64,000 nucleotides of DNA from Actinomadura luzonensis (GTDB lineage: Bacteria; Actinomycetota; Actinomycetes; Streptosporangiales; Streptosporangiaceae). The stretch lies in contig NZ_JAKRKC020000003.1 in the NCBI RefSeq assembly GCF_022664455.2, positions 496,001 through 560,000 of the forward strand, given 5' to 3'. The notes beneath the pieces were generated by a model. That model saw nothing but the letters and a program-made list of their open reading frames with translations, searched no databases and had not been told where the DNA came from. Both the position numbers and the translations under genes were made by a program. Below, one piece after another: positions 32,337 to 41,662 of this stretch (position 1 is the stretch's first letter; every line of letters begins with the position of its first letter).

Positions 32337-35300
32337 TTGCCTTCCCGCCGCCTGCTGTCCGCCGAGTCGACCGACCTGTTCGTGGGCTCACCGGAGACTC
32401 CTCGCCAGGTCCTGCGCGTCACCCTCGCCGCCCAGGCCGGCCGCGAGGCCCGCCTTGAGCTGCGCGGCGACGGCGTCCGCCTGGCCGCCGAGCCGGTCGC
32501 CGTCCCCGCCGACGCCGCCGGCGTCCTGGAGGTGCCGCTGGAGGTCGCCGTCCCGCCCGGCACGGCCGTTCCCTGCCTGCTCACACTGAGCGGCGACGAC
32601 GGCGACGGCGACGGCGGCGCGGAGCCCGAGTCCCTGGAGGTCACGGTCACGGCCGAGGAGCCGGGCTGGACCATGCACCTGATCTCCCACTTCCACTACG
32701 ACCCCGTGTGGTGGAACACCCAGGCCGCCTACACCGGCCCGTGGGAGCTGCTGTCCGCCGACGCCACCACCCGCCCGCTCTGGGAGCACAACGCGTTCGC
32801 GCTGGTGGAGGCGCACATCGAGCTGGCCCTGCGCGACCCCGACTACCGCTTCGTGCTGGCCGAGGTCGACTATCTCAAGCCGTTCTTCGACACCCGTCCC
32901 GAGCGCCGCGCCGACCTTCGCGCCCTGCTGGCCGAGGGCCGCGCCGAGCTGGTCGGCGGCACCTACAACGAGCCCAACACCAACCTCACCGGCGCCGAGA
33001 CCACGATCCGCAACCTCGTCCTCGGCATCGGCTACCAGCGCGACATCCTGGGCGGCGACCCGCGCACCGCCTGGCAGCTCGACGTGTTCGGGCACGACCC
33101 GCAGTTCCCCGGCCAGCTCGCGGCGGCCGGGCTGACCGGCAGCGCGTGGGCGCGCGGCCCGTTCCACCAATGGGGGCCGATCAGCAAGAACTTCCGGGAG
33201 GCGAAGAAGGACGCCGCCCTCATGCAGTTCCCGAGCGAGTTCGAGTGGATCTCGCCGTCCGGCCGGGGCGTGCTCACCCACTACATGCCCGCCCACTACT
33301 CGGCGGGCTGGTGGATGGACTCCGCGCCCACCCTCGAGGACGCCTGCCAGGCGGTCTACGACCTCTACCGCGCGCTGCGGCCGGTGGCCGCGACCAAGCA
33401 CGTCCTGCTGCCGGTCGGCACCGACTACACCCCGCCCAACAAGTGGGTGACCGACGTGCACCGCGCCTGGGCCGCCCGCTATGTCTGGCCCAGGTTCGTC
33501 TGCGCCACGCCCCGCGACTTCCTGGACGCCGTGCGCGCCGAGCTGACCCACCTCAGCCCGCAGACCCGCGACATGAACCCGGTCTACACCGGCAAGGACG
33601 TCTCCTACATCGACACCAAGCAGGCCCAGCGGGCGGCCGAGGTGGCCGCGCTCGACGCCGAGCGGCTGTCGGCGCTCGCGGCGGCGCTCGGCCTCGGCCG
33701 CTACCCGCACACCGCCCTCGACAAGGTGTGGCGGCAGCTCGCCTACGGGGCGCACCACGACGCGATCACCGGGTCCGAGTCCGACCAGGTCTACATCGAC
33801 CTGCTGACGGGGTGGCGGGAGGCGTACGACCTGGCCGCGGCGGCCCGCGACGCCGCCCTCGACGCCCTCACCGGCCGGATCGGGCTGCGGGAGCCGAGCG
33901 TCGTGGTGACCAACACCTTGTCGTTCGCCCGTGACGGCCTGGTGCGGGTGTCCCTGCCGCCGGGGCACACGGTGGCCGATCCGGTGACGGGGGCCGAGCC
34001 GCCCGCCGTCGCCGAGCACGGCACGCTGACCTTCCTGGCGCGGGACGTCCCGTCGCTGGGCTGGCGGGCGTACGCGGTGGTCGAGGGCTCGCCCGCCGGC
34101 TGGCGTCCCGCGCGGTCCTCGGGCGACACCGTCGTCCGCAACGAACGCTGGAGCGTGACGGCCGACCCGGCCCGCGGCGGCGCCCTGACCTCGATCCTCG
34201 ACCGGGTCACCGGCCGCGAGCTGCTCACCGGCCTGGGCAACGAGCTGCGCCTCTACCACGAATATCCGACACATCCCGACATGGGGGAGGGCCCTTGGCA
34301 CCTCATCCCCACCGGCGAGGTCACCGGCTCCGGCGACGGGGCCGCGGTGGCCGTACGCGCCGAGGAGAGCCCGCTCGGCAGCCGCCTCGTCGTCACCGGC
34401 CAGGTCGGCGAGGTCGCCTACGAGCAGGTCGTCACCCTGCTCGCCGGCTCCGACCGCATCGAGTTCACCACCCGCGTCCTCGACCACACGGGCGCCGACC
34501 GGCTGCTGCGGGTGCGGTTCCCGGCCCGGGTGGAGGGCGCGCTGCCGGTGTCGGACGTGTCGGGCGCGGTGGTGGGCCGCGGCTTCGCGCTGCCCGACGT
34601 CGACGCGGCCGAGCACCCGTGGACGCTCGACAACCCGGCCAACACCTGGTTCGGCCTGTCCGCCACGGCCAAGGTCGACCTGGGTGAGGCAGGGGCGCGG
34701 GCGCTCGGCGTGGCCGAGGTCGTGGTGCCCGCACCCGCCGACGCGCCGGGGGCCCGCGACCTGGTGGTGGCCCTGGCGCGGGCGGGCGTGACGGCGACGA
34801 CGTCCGCTGCCGCCGGCACCCGGTACGGCTGGCTGGACGTCGACTCCAACCTGCCCGACGTGCGCATCGTCCTGGGCGGCCCCGACACCAACCCGCTGGC
34901 CGCCGAACTCCTCGCCGCGGCCGACCCGGTCTACCTCGACGCGCTCAAGTCCGGGGCGTCCCGCGTCTGGGTCCCGGCCGAGCGGCCGCTCACCGAGGTC
35001 TGGCGGCCCAGCGCCGACCTGCGCGACCTGCGTGCCCTGCCCGCCCTGATCGTCGCCGGCCCGGTCGAGGACCTGGTGGCCGACCTCGCCGACGCCACGA
35101 TCGAGGCCGTGTGCCCGCTGGGCGCCGAACACCTCGACCCGCGCACGGTGGCCCTCCTCGCCTACGGCCTGCCCGGCTTCGCCGTGGACCCGTCGGGGGC
35201 GCTGCACCTGTCGCTGATGCGGTCCTGCACCGGCTGGCCCTCGGGCATCTGGCTCGACCCGCCGCGCCGCACCGCGCCCGACGGCTCCGGCTTCCAGCTC

Positions 35301-36563
35301 CAGCACTGGACGCACGAGTTCTCGTACGCGCTGGTGGCGGGCGACGGCGACTGGCGCGCCCTGCACCTGCCCGCCCAGGCTCAGGAGCACATCACCCCCC
35401 TGCTCCCCCGTCTCCTCCCGCCGCAGCCCGGCCCCTTCCCCGCCACCCACTCCCTCCTGACGATCGCTCCAGCGCGCGACGTCCTCCTGAACACCCTCAA
35501 GGCCACCGGCAACCCGCACGCCCACGGCCGCACCGCCCCCACGGCCCCGCCCTCCGGCCTCACCCTCCGCCTGACCGAGTCCACGGGCCTCGGCACCCGC
35601 GTCGAGCTCGACTCCCCCGTCCTCCCCCTCACTTCTCTCACCCACGCCGACCTGCTCGAACACCCCCGATCCCCCGCGGACGACCTGACCCTGACCGGCT
35701 TCGAGATCGCCACCTACCTGACCCCCGCCCCACCCCCCGACCCGACCGCCCTCGACCTGCTGCCGGAACTCGGCACCACGGTCGAGCAGGCCCAGCCCGT
35801 CTACAGCCGCTACTGGCTGCACAACAAGGGCCCGGCCCCTCTCGGCTACCTGCCGATCTCCGTCACGCTCACCCCTGGCCTCGTCCCCGACCCCGCCGAG
35901 CCGTTCGAGGTGGAGGTGGTCGTCTCCTCCCACCTGACCGCCGACGCCCACGAGGGCGTGGTGGACGTCCGCGTCCCGGACGGCTGGACCGCCGTCCCGT
36001 CCCAGCGCCCGTTCCGCCTCGCCCCCTGCGGCCATGTCCGCTTCCCGGTCACCGTCACGCCGCCGCCGTCCCCCGCCACCGGTCTGCACTTCGTCGCCGC
36101 CCGGACCACCGCCGGCGGCCAGACCATCGAGGACGTCACCACCGTCGCGATCGGCGCGAACCTCCCCGAACTCCCCGTTCCGGGGCCGCCGCCCGCCACG
36201 GGCATCGCCGTCCGCGGCACCACCGCCGGCGAGGCACGCCCCACGGGCCTGTCCGTCACCCTTCCCGCGGACAGCCTGCGCCTGCGACCCGGCGATCGCA
36301 CCGCCCTCACCCTCCGGCTGCGCAACTCCACCGCCGACGAGATCCGCGGCGAGGCCCAGCTCGCCTCGCCCTGGGGCACCTGGTCCCTCCTCCCACAGGT
36401 CGTGCAGGGCTTCACGGTGGCGTCCGGCGAGGCCGTCGAGGTGTCGTTCCCGGTCGAGGTCCCGGAGGACGCACCGGCCGGTCACGCCTGGGCCCTGGCC
36501 AAGGTCATGTGGTTCGGCCGCTGCCAGTACACCCCGGCGGTCCGTCTGGAGGTGACCCGATGA
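32337..36563 (+). CDS. Alpha-mannosidase (GH38)
   Basis: A 1408-aa glycosidase without signal peptide, so probably cytosolic. Zinc and catalytic residues of GH38 are visible: H118-F-H120-Y-D122 in the HFHYDPVWW block, nucleophile D249 in LDVFGHDPQ, and H473-H-D475 in the AHHDAITG block. The N-terminal 110 residues and the last 330 are beta-rich; the latter contain two NEW3-like domains (near 1185-1290 and 1310-1405), making the protein longer than usual. The TTG start has GGAGG six bases ahead; an ATG at 32286 lacks one. The parvulin-like gene starts inside its stop codon (ATGA). Confidence 0.88.
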   Translation: MPSRRLLSAESTDLFVGSPETPRQVLRVTLAAQAGREARLELRGDGVRLAAEPVAVPADAAGVLEVPLEVAVPPGTAVPCLLTLSGDDGDGDGGAEPESLEVTVTAEEPGWTMHLISHFHYDPVWWNTQAAYTGPWELLSADATTRPLWEHNAFALVEAHIELALRDPDYRFVLAEVDYLKPFFDTRPERRADLRALLAEGRAELVGGTYNEPNTNLTGAETTIRNLVLGIGYQRDILGGDPRTAWQLDVFGHDPQFPGQLAAAGLTGSAWARGPFHQWGPISKNFREAKKDAALMQFPSEFEWISPSGRGVLTHYMPAHYSAGWWMDSAPTLEDACQAVYDLYRALRPVAATKHVLLPVGTDYTPPNKWVTDVHRAWAARYVWPRFVCATPRDFLDAVRAELTHLSPQTRDMNPVYTGKDVSYIDTKQAQRAAEVAALDAERLSALAAALGLGRYPHTALDKVWRQLAYGAHHDAITGSESDQVYIDLLTGWREAYDLAAAARDAALDALTGRIGLREPSVVVTNTLSFARDGLVRVSLPPGHTVADPVTGAEPPAVAEHGTLTFLARDVPSLGWRAYAVVEGSPAGWRPARSSGDTVVRNERWSVTADPARGGALTSILDRVTGRELLTGLGNELRLYHEYPTHPDMGEGPWHLIPTGEVTGSGDGAAVAVRAEESPLGSRLVVTGQVGEVAYEQVVTLLAGSDRIEFTTRVLDHTGADRLLRVRFPARVEGALPVSDVSGAVVGRGFALPDVDAAEHPWTLDNPANTWFGLSATAKVDLGEAGARALGVAEVVVPAPADAPGARDLVVALARAGVTATTSAAAGTRYGWLDVDSNLPDVRIVLGGPDTNPLAAELLAAADPVYLDALKSGASRVWVPAERPLTEVWRPSADLRDLRALPALIVAGPVEDLVADLADATIEAVCPLGAEHLDPRTVALLAYGLPGFAVDPSGALHLSLMRSCTGWPSGIWLDPPRRTAPDGSGFQLQHWTHEFSYALVAGDGDWRALHLPAQAQEHITPLLPRLLPPQPGPFPATHSLLTIAPARDVLLNTLKATGNPHAHGRTAPTAPPSGLTLRLTESTGLGTRVELDSPVLPLTSLTHADLLEHPRSPADDLTLTGFEIATYLTPAPPPDPTALDLLPELGTTVEQAQPVYSRYWLHNKGPAPLGYLPISVTLTPGLVPDPAEPFEVEVVVSSHLTADAHEGVVDVRVPDGWTAVPSQRPFRLAPCGHVRFPVTVTPPPSPATGLHFVAARTTAGGQTIEDVTTVAIGANLPELPVPGPPPATGIAVRGTTAGEARPTGLSVTLPADSLRLRPGDRTALTLRLRNSTADEIRGEAQLASPWGTWSLLPQVVQGFTVASGEAVEVSFPVEVPEDAPAGHAWALAKVMWFGRCQYTPAVRLEVTR

Positions 36564-37498
36564 CCTCCCACCGCACCACCACCGGCCCGCACCCTTCCGC
36601 GGCCGGCGACCGCACCCGCGCAGGCGCGGCCTTCGCGCCCGGTCTCGGCCCGGTGATCGGCTGGGTCGACGGCCGGCCCGTCCCGTACGCGCTTCTTGAG
36701 CAGCGCGTCGCCGGCCTCCGGAAGGGCCCGCTCAGCGCCGCCCTGCCCAGACCCGGCACCGCCGAGGCCCGCCAGCTGGCCAGGTGGCAGACCCAGGTCA
36801 TCCTCACGGAAGTCCTCTGCGAGACGACCGCCAAGGCCCTGGGCCTGTCCCCCGTCGACGGTCCGCCGCTGGACCGCCTGGCGGCCGTCGAGCTGGGCTC
36901 GATCAACGCCGCCGCCTACAACGGCAGCCCGTGGGTGCGGGCCCTGTTCGAGCACCTCGCCGCGGAAGCCACCATCCCCGCGGAGTGGCGGCCCCGCCAG
37001 TCGTCCCGCCCCAGCACAGCCACCCACTTCGTCCGTCACCGCCTGTTCCCCGACCGGACGTCCGCCGCCCGCGCGACCCTCCACGACCTCGCTCCCCTCG
37101 GCGACGTGGACCTCGCCTCACTCCCGACCGCGCTGGCCGAGGCGATCGCCCACCACCCCGAAGGCGCCCTCATCGGCCCCGTCCAGGACGCCCTGGGCTG
37201 GCACGTGGCCGCCGCCACCCGAAGCCGCCAACCCCGTTCCCCACGCACCACCGAGTCGCCCCCGGCCACCCACCCCTCAGCTCAAGAAAAAGAAGGAGAA
37301 GCCGCCCAGCCGATGTCGAACCGACCACAGCGACCACATGCCGCTGCTCGACCCTCGCCCACCGACCTTCTGCAGGCCGCGCGCAGGCGGACGTTCGCCC
37401 GCCGGCTCGACGAGCTGCGTGCCGCGAAGCTCGACCTCGTGCCCGGACTGGAACACCCTGGCGACCCCCGTCAGCCCGACAACCACCACAAACACTGA
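36560..37498 (+). CDS. Parvulin/SurA-like hypothetical protein
   Basis: A 312-aa protein coupled by ATGA overlap to the mannosidase and by TGATG to the ROK kinase. The N-terminal part (GPVIGWVDGRPVPYALLEQRVAG, LARWQTQVILTEVLCETTAKALG) looks like the helical SurA/PpiC N-domain. The centre (HFVRHRLFPDRTSAARATLHDLA, HPEGALIGPVQDALGWHVAAATR) follows the parvulin pattern of a closing GPV...GWHV strand. The canonical catalytic Cys/His pair is not evident and there is no signal peptide. The last 80 residues are basic and Pro-rich. It may be a chaperone or substrate-binding partner of the sugar enzymes. Assignment is by pattern only. Confidence 0.5.
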   Translation: MTSHRTTTGPHPSAAGDRTRAGAAFAPGLGPVIGWVDGRPVPYALLEQRVAGLRKGPLSAALPRPGTAEARQLARWQTQVILTEVLCETTAKALGLSPVDGPPLDRLAAVELGSINAAAYNGSPWVRALFEHLAAEATIPAEWRPRQSSRPSTATHFVRHRLFPDRTSAARATLHDLAPLGDVDLASLPTALAEAIAHHPEGALIGPVQDALGWHVAAATRSRQPRSPRTTESPPATHPSAQEKEGEAAQPMSNRPQRPHAAARPSPTDLLQAARRRTFARRLDELRAAKLDLVPGLEHPGDPRQPDNHHKH

Positions 37499-38409
37499 TG
37501 AACCACGTACTCGCCATCGACATCGGAGGGACCAAGCTCGCCGCCGCCCTGGTGGACGAGGAAGGGTCCGCGTCGCGCTCCGGCACCCGGCCCACGCCGC
37601 GTACGGACGTCATGGCCGCCCTGGCGTCGCTCATCGAGGAGGTGACCGACGGCGGGCCGCCCGCGCAGGCCGTCGGCATCGGCTGCGCCGGGCCGCTCGA
37701 CCTGGCCACCGGCACCGTGAGCCCGGTCAACATGCCGAGCTGGCGCGGCTTCCCGGTGCGCGACGAGGTGCAGAAGCTGACCGAGCTGCCCACCGTGCTG
37801 GCGGGCGACGCGCAGTGCTTCGCGCTCGGCGAGCACTGGCTCGGAGCGGGACGCGGCAGCACGTCGTTGCTCGGGATCGTCGTCTCGACCGGGATCGGCG
37901 GCGGCCTGGTGATCGACGGCGCCCCGCTCCTCGGACCCACCGGAAACGCCGGTCATGTCGGGCACATGAGCATCGACGTGAACGGCGAACGCTGCACCTG
38001 CGGCGGACGCGGCTGCGTCGAGCACTACGCCAGCGGCCCCAACCTCACGCGCTGGGCACTGGAGAACGGCTGGTCCCCGGCCGCCGGAGCGGACAAGGCG
38101 GACGCCCGCCTGCTCGCCGAGGCCGCCGCCGCCGGCGAGCCGGTGGCGGTGGCGGCGTTCGAACGCGGTGGCCGGGCCCTGGCCGGGATGATCGCCTCCA
38201 CGGTGGCGGCGGTCGAGGTCACCACGGTGGTCGTGGGGGGAGGTGTGTCGGCGGCGGGCAAGGTGTTGTTCGAGCCGCTGGCGAGGGCGCTCGACGACAT
38301 CGCGGGGTTCGCCTTCGTCCGGGCGGTTGAGATCAAGCAGAGCACCCTCGGCGTCCGCGCCTCCCTGGCAGGAGCGGCCAACCTGGCCTGGCAAGCCACC
38401 ACCGCCTGA
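37498..38409 (+). CDS. ROK family sugar kinase
   Basis: A 303-aa kinase of the ROK type. The phosphate loop AIDIGGTKLAAALV starts at residue 5, GIGCAGPLD near 62 and LAGDAQCFALGEHWLGAG near 100 (catalytic Asp in GD). STGIGGGLVIDG follows. The zinc motif is CTCGGRGCVEHYASG near 164-178, with the GHVGHM His upstream. There is no N-terminal helix-turn-helix, so it is an enzyme rather than a repressor. In this operon it would phosphorylate mannose or another sugar freed by the mannosidase; ROK enzymes also include glucokinase and N-acetylmannosamine kinase. Confidence 0.88.
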   Translation: MNHVLAIDIGGTKLAAALVDEEGSASRSGTRPTPRTDVMAALASLIEEVTDGGPPAQAVGIGCAGPLDLATGTVSPVNMPSWRGFPVRDEVQKLTELPTVLAGDAQCFALGEHWLGAGRGSTSLLGIVVSTGIGGGLVIDGAPLLGPTGNAGHVGHMSIDVNGERCTCGGRGCVEHYASGPNLTRWALENGWSPAAGADKADARLLAEAAAAGEPVAVAAFERGGRALAGMIASTVAAVEVTTVVVGGGVSAAGKVLFEPLARALDDIAGFAFVRAVEIKQSTLGVRASLAGAANLAWQATTA

Positions 38410-38478
38410 CGGCAGGCTCCCGCCCCGGCACAACGCCGGCCGCCCCGAACCCGGGCGCCAGGCACCGCCGTTCGACCA

Positions 38479-38683
38479 CCGCCAGGTGGAGGGGTGACGC
38501 TGCACCGCTACCAGGCGAAGCGGTGCAGCCCGAGCGCTACCAGGTGAGCTGGTGAAGCCCGACCGCTACCAGGTGAGGCGGGGGCAGCGGCCGGCCGCTA
38601 CGAGCTTGGGCGGGGCCGCCGGACCGTCGCCAAGTGGGGCGAGCGCCGCCCGACCCTCGCCGGATGGGGCGGGAGGGCCGGTG
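38479..38683. repeat. Degenerate 29-bp tandem repeat, seven copies
   Basis: Copies of CCGCTACCAGGTGAGGCGG begin at 38479, 38505, 38534, 38563, 38595, 38624 and 38654, with steps of 26, 29, 29, 32, 29 and 30 bp. Identity falls from the middle copies outward. The motif TGAGG-CGGG-GCAGC-GGCCGCT in the fourth copy also occurs in the array at 30489-30819, hinting at one repeat family. No coding frame persists. The rest of the 682-bp gap (38410-39091) shows scattered similar fragments but no gene. Confidence 0.65.
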
Positions 38684-39091
38684 ACCGGCGGCATCCGCGG
38701 AGGAGTCAGGGCCCTCCGTCCGACGGCCGTTCCCGAGCCGAGGGCCGACGCCGACCGCTCGACGAGCACTTCGAACCGTAGGGAGGGGCCGCCTTCCGCC
38801 CGACGGTCACATGCAGGCAGGCGTAAGGAGCGAGAGAGACACCTGCCGCTCAACGGCCCGCTACGCGCAGGCGGAGGCAGCGACGTCTCCCGGCCGCCCC
38901 ACAGCCCCACGCGCGCACAGGCAGGGACGAGGGGATGGGACCCGCCGATCGCCGCTCCTCGTCTCATGAAGGGCGGGTGGTGCGGCGGTCACTCCCTAGC
39001 GCGGGAGCTGGTCGCCGTCGCATGCAGCGGGGCGGTCGTTCCGGTTGTTTGGTCGCGGCGACCGGTCGCCGCTCCCCTCGCGAGATCGCGG

Positions 39092-39268
39092 TCAGTCGCG
39101 CTCGGCGAAGCGGGCCTCGCGGCGCTCGATGATGCGGCGGGTGAACGGGACGACCTCCACCACGCGCATGCCCAGGTAAGCGCCGATGAAGGCGAGCACC
39201 AGCAGGACGAAGGGGCTGGTGGCCATGCCGTTCAAGGTGATGAAGGCCTGCAGCATCGTGTCGAGCAA
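39092..39268 (-). CDS. Small single-pass membrane protein
   Basis: A 58-aa frame starting at TTG with GGAG six bases upstream. It has a short amphipathic start (LLDTMLQAFITLNGMA), one hydrophobic helix (SPFVLLVLAFIGAYLGM) and a charged tail (VPFTRRIIERREARFAERD). Codon use is strongly GC3-biased throughout. It lies downstream of purH on the same strand, beyond a terminator, so it probably has its own promoter. No family is recognised; the charged tail is predicted to lie in the cytoplasm. Confidence 0.6.
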   Translation of the reverse strand: MLDTMLQAFITLNGMATSPFVLLVLAFIGAYLGMRVVEVVPFTRRIIERREARFAERD

Positions 39269-39349
39269 GGGTTACTCCGGCGGCTCAGAGGGAAGGAGGA
39301 GGGGTTTCAGGCTAACCGGTCATGACCGATGCTTGACGCCAGAATTGCC

Positions 39350-39382
39350 AAAGGGCGGCACGATTTGCTCATGCCGCCCTTT
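39350..39382. terminator. Terminator after purH
   Basis: AAAGGGCGGCA and TGCCGCCCTTT pair perfectly over 11 bp with an 11-base loop, 28 bp after the purH stop. On each strand the stem ends in TTT. It should end the purN-purH transcript. Confidence 0.75.
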
Positions 39383-39410
39383 GTGGATCATGCGCCCCGA
39401 ACGGGGACGA

Positions 39411-40961
39411 TCAGTGGAAGAAGTGGCGGGTGCCGGTGAAATAGAGGGTGATGCCGGCCTTCTGGGCGGCCTCGATCACCAGGTCGTCCCGGATGGAGCC
39501 GCCGGGCTCGACGATCGCCTTGACCCCGGCCTCCGCCAGCACCTCCAGCCCGTCCGGGAACGGGAAGAAGGCGTCGGAGGCGGCCACCGAGCCGGCCGCG
39601 CGCTCACCGGCGCGGGTGACGGCCAGCCGGCAGGAGTCGACGCGGTTGACCTGGCCCATGCCCACGCCGACCGTGGCCCCGTCGCCGGCCAGCAGGATGG
39701 CGTTGGACTTCACCGAGCGGCAGGCCCGCCAGGCGAACTCCAGGTCGGCCAGCACCTCGGGCGCCACGGCCGCGCCCGCCTTGAGCTCCCAGGTGGACGC
39801 GGCGTCGCCGAGCGCGTCCACGCGGTCCACGGTCTGCACGAGCAGCCCGCCGTCGATGCGGCGGAACTCCGTCGGCGCGGACGGGCCCTCCGGGCAGCGC
39901 AGCAGGCGCAGGTTCTTCTTCTCGCGCAGCACGTCGAGGGCCTCGGCGTCGTAGGCGGGCGCGATGACGACCTCGGTGAACACCTCGGCGATCTGGCGGG
40001 CCAGCTCGGCGGTGACCGGCCGGTTGACGGCGATCACGCCACCGTACGCCGACACCGGGTCGCAGGCGTGCGCCTTGCGGTGCGCCTCGGCCACGTCGGC
40101 CCCGATCGCGATGCCGCACGGGTTCTGGTGCTTGATGATGGCCACGCACGGGTCGGAGAAGTCCCAGGCGGCCCGCCAGGCGGCGTCGGAGTCGAGGTAG
40201 TTGTTGTAGGACATCTCCTTGCCGTGCAGCTGCTCGGCGCCCGCGAGGCCGCCGCCCGCGCCGTCGGCGTAGAGGGCGGCGCGCTGGTGCGGGTTCTCGC
40301 CGTAGCGGAGGGTGGCCTTGCGGTCGTAGGCGACGCCGGTGAACGCCGGGAACTCCTCGCCCGTCCCTTCGCCGCCCGTCTGCCCGAACCAGTTGGCGAC
40401 GGCCACGTCGTACGAGGCCGTGTGCGCGTAGGCGATGCCCGCCAGCCGCCGCCGCTGCGTGAGGGAGAAACCGCCCTCGTCCAGCGCCTTCAGCACCTCG
40501 CCGTAGTAACCGGGGTCGACCACGACGGCGCAGGTGCTGTGGTTCTTGGCCGCGCCGCGGATCATGGCGGGCCCGCCGATGTCGATCTGCTCGACGCACT
40601 CCTCGTCGGAGGCGCCGGAGGCCACCGTCTGCTGGAACGGGTAGAGGTTGACCACGACGAGCTGGAACGGGTCGATCTCCAGCTCTTCGAGCTGGGCGAC
40701 GTGGTGGGGCTTGGTCAGGTCGGCCAGCAGGCCGGCGTGCACGCGCGGGTGCAGCGTCTTAACCCGGCCGTCCAGGCACTCGGGGAACCCGGTCAGCTGC
40801 TCGACCTTGGTCACCGGGATCCCGAACGACGAGATCGCGGCGGCCGTGCCACCGGTCGAGACGATCTCCACTCCGGCGCCGTCGAGGGCCCTGGCCAGTT
40901 CCTCGAGCCCGGACTTGTCGTAGACGGCGATCAGCGCGCGCCGGATGGCGATGCGAGTCAC
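39411..40961 (-). CDS. purH: Bifunctional AICAR formyltransferase/IMP cyclohydrolase
   Basis: A 516-aa enzyme for the last two steps of IMP synthesis. The N-terminal cyclohydrolase part has ALIAVYDKSGLEELARAL, EIVSTGGTAAAI, ECLDGRVKTLHPRVHAGLL and VNLYPF. The C-terminal formyltransferase part has LRYGENPHQRAALY, KEMSYNNYLDSDAAWR, KHQNPCGIA (catalytic Lys-His near 255) and SDAFFPFPDGLE. The GTG at 40961 overlaps the purN stop (GTGA) and has AAGGGGAA upstream, so the two are translationally coupled. It uses the 10-formyl-THF that FolD supplies. Confidence 0.96.
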   Translation of the reverse strand: MTRIAIRRALIAVYDKSGLEELARALDGAGVEIVSTGGTAAAISSFGIPVTKVEQLTGFPECLDGRVKTLHPRVHAGLLADLTKPHHVAQLEELEIDPFQLVVVNLYPFQQTVASGASDEECVEQIDIGGPAMIRGAAKNHSTCAVVVDPGYYGEVLKALDEGGFSLTQRRRLAGIAYAHTASYDVAVANWFGQTGGEGTGEEFPAFTGVAYDRKATLRYGENPHQRAALYADGAGGGLAGAEQLHGKEMSYNNYLDSDAAWRAAWDFSDPCVAIIKHQNPCGIAIGADVAEAHRKAHACDPVSAYGGVIAVNRPVTAELARQIAEVFTEVVIAPAYDAEALDVLREKKNLRLLRCPEGPSAPTEFRRIDGGLLVQTVDRVDALGDAASTWELKAGAAVAPEVLADLEFAWRACRSVKSNAILLAGDGATVGVGMGQVNRVDSCRLAVTRAGERAAGSVAASDAFFPFPDGLEVLAEAGVKAIVEPGGSIRDDLVIEAAQKAGITLYFTGTRHFFH

Positions 40962-41587
40962 GTGGTTTCCCCTTCTGATTGGTTGCCGATGCGGACGATG
41001 CGTCCGCTGACCGTCCAGCCCTCGCGGGCCATCCGGCCGACGATCTCGACGAGCAGGCGGCGCTCGACGACCTTGATGCGCTCGTGCAGGACCGCCTCGT
41101 CGTCGTCCGGGAGCACGGGCACCGCCTCCTGGGCGACGATGGGGCCGGTGTCGACGCCCTCGTCGGCCAGCATGACCGTACAGCCGGTGACCTTGACCCC
41201 GTGGGCCAGCGCGTCGCGCACGCCGTGGGCCCCGGGGAACGACGGCAGCAGCGCCGGATGCGTGTTGAGCACAGGGAACGCCTGGAGCGTGGGTGTGCCC
41301 AGAATCTTCATGAAGCCCGCCGACACCACCAGGTCGGGCTCGTACGCGGCGATCCTGGCCGCGATCGCCGCGTCCCAATCCGCCCTCGTCGCGTGATCGC
41401 CCACTTTTTCGACAAAAGTCGGCACTTGCGCCTTGGTAGCCCTGGCCAGCCCCTCGATCCCCTCCCTGTCGGCACCGACCGCTACCACGCGAGCACCGTA
41501 CGCCGGGTCGGCGGAAGCGTCCAGAAGGGCCTGTAGGTTGGTTCCAGAGCCGGAGACGAGGACGACGAGCCGCCCAGCCTTAGACAC
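40958..41587 (-). CDS. purN: Phosphoribosylglycinamide formyltransferase
   Basis: A 209-aa enzyme that formylates GAR with 10-formyl-THF in purine synthesis. Marks: VVLVSGSGTNLQALLD, the GFMKILGTPTLQAFPVLNTHPALLPSFPGAHGVRDAL block with the catalytic Asn/His, and VDTGPIVAQEAVPV with the Asp. The start region is a GTGTGTGTGT run; GTG at 41587 has GGAG five bases ahead and is preferred over GTG at 41593. Its stop overlaps the purH start. It is divergent from a small membrane protein gene across 75 bp. Confidence 0.94.
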   Translation of the reverse strand: MSKAGRLVVLVSGSGTNLQALLDASADPAYGARVVAVGADREGIEGLARATKAQVPTFVEKVGDHATRADWDAAIAARIAAYEPDLVVSAGFMKILGTPTLQAFPVLNTHPALLPSFPGAHGVRDALAHGVKVTGCTVMLADEGVDTGPIVAQEAVPVLPDDDEAVLHERIKVVERRLLVEIVGRMAREGWTVSGRIVRIGNQSEGETT

Positions 41588-41662
41588 ACACACTCCAAAA
41601 GAGGAAACAGGGTGGGGGTGCCAGGGTATCTGTTACTGGTCCGGCGACGCAGAGGAGGTCAG

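Noticed and set aside
32388..36485. 1365-codon frame opposite the mannosidase
   Set aside because: Long antisense frames are expected in very GC-rich genes. It is Gly/Arg/Val-rich low-complexity sequence with no domain, while the forward strand has full GH38 motifs.
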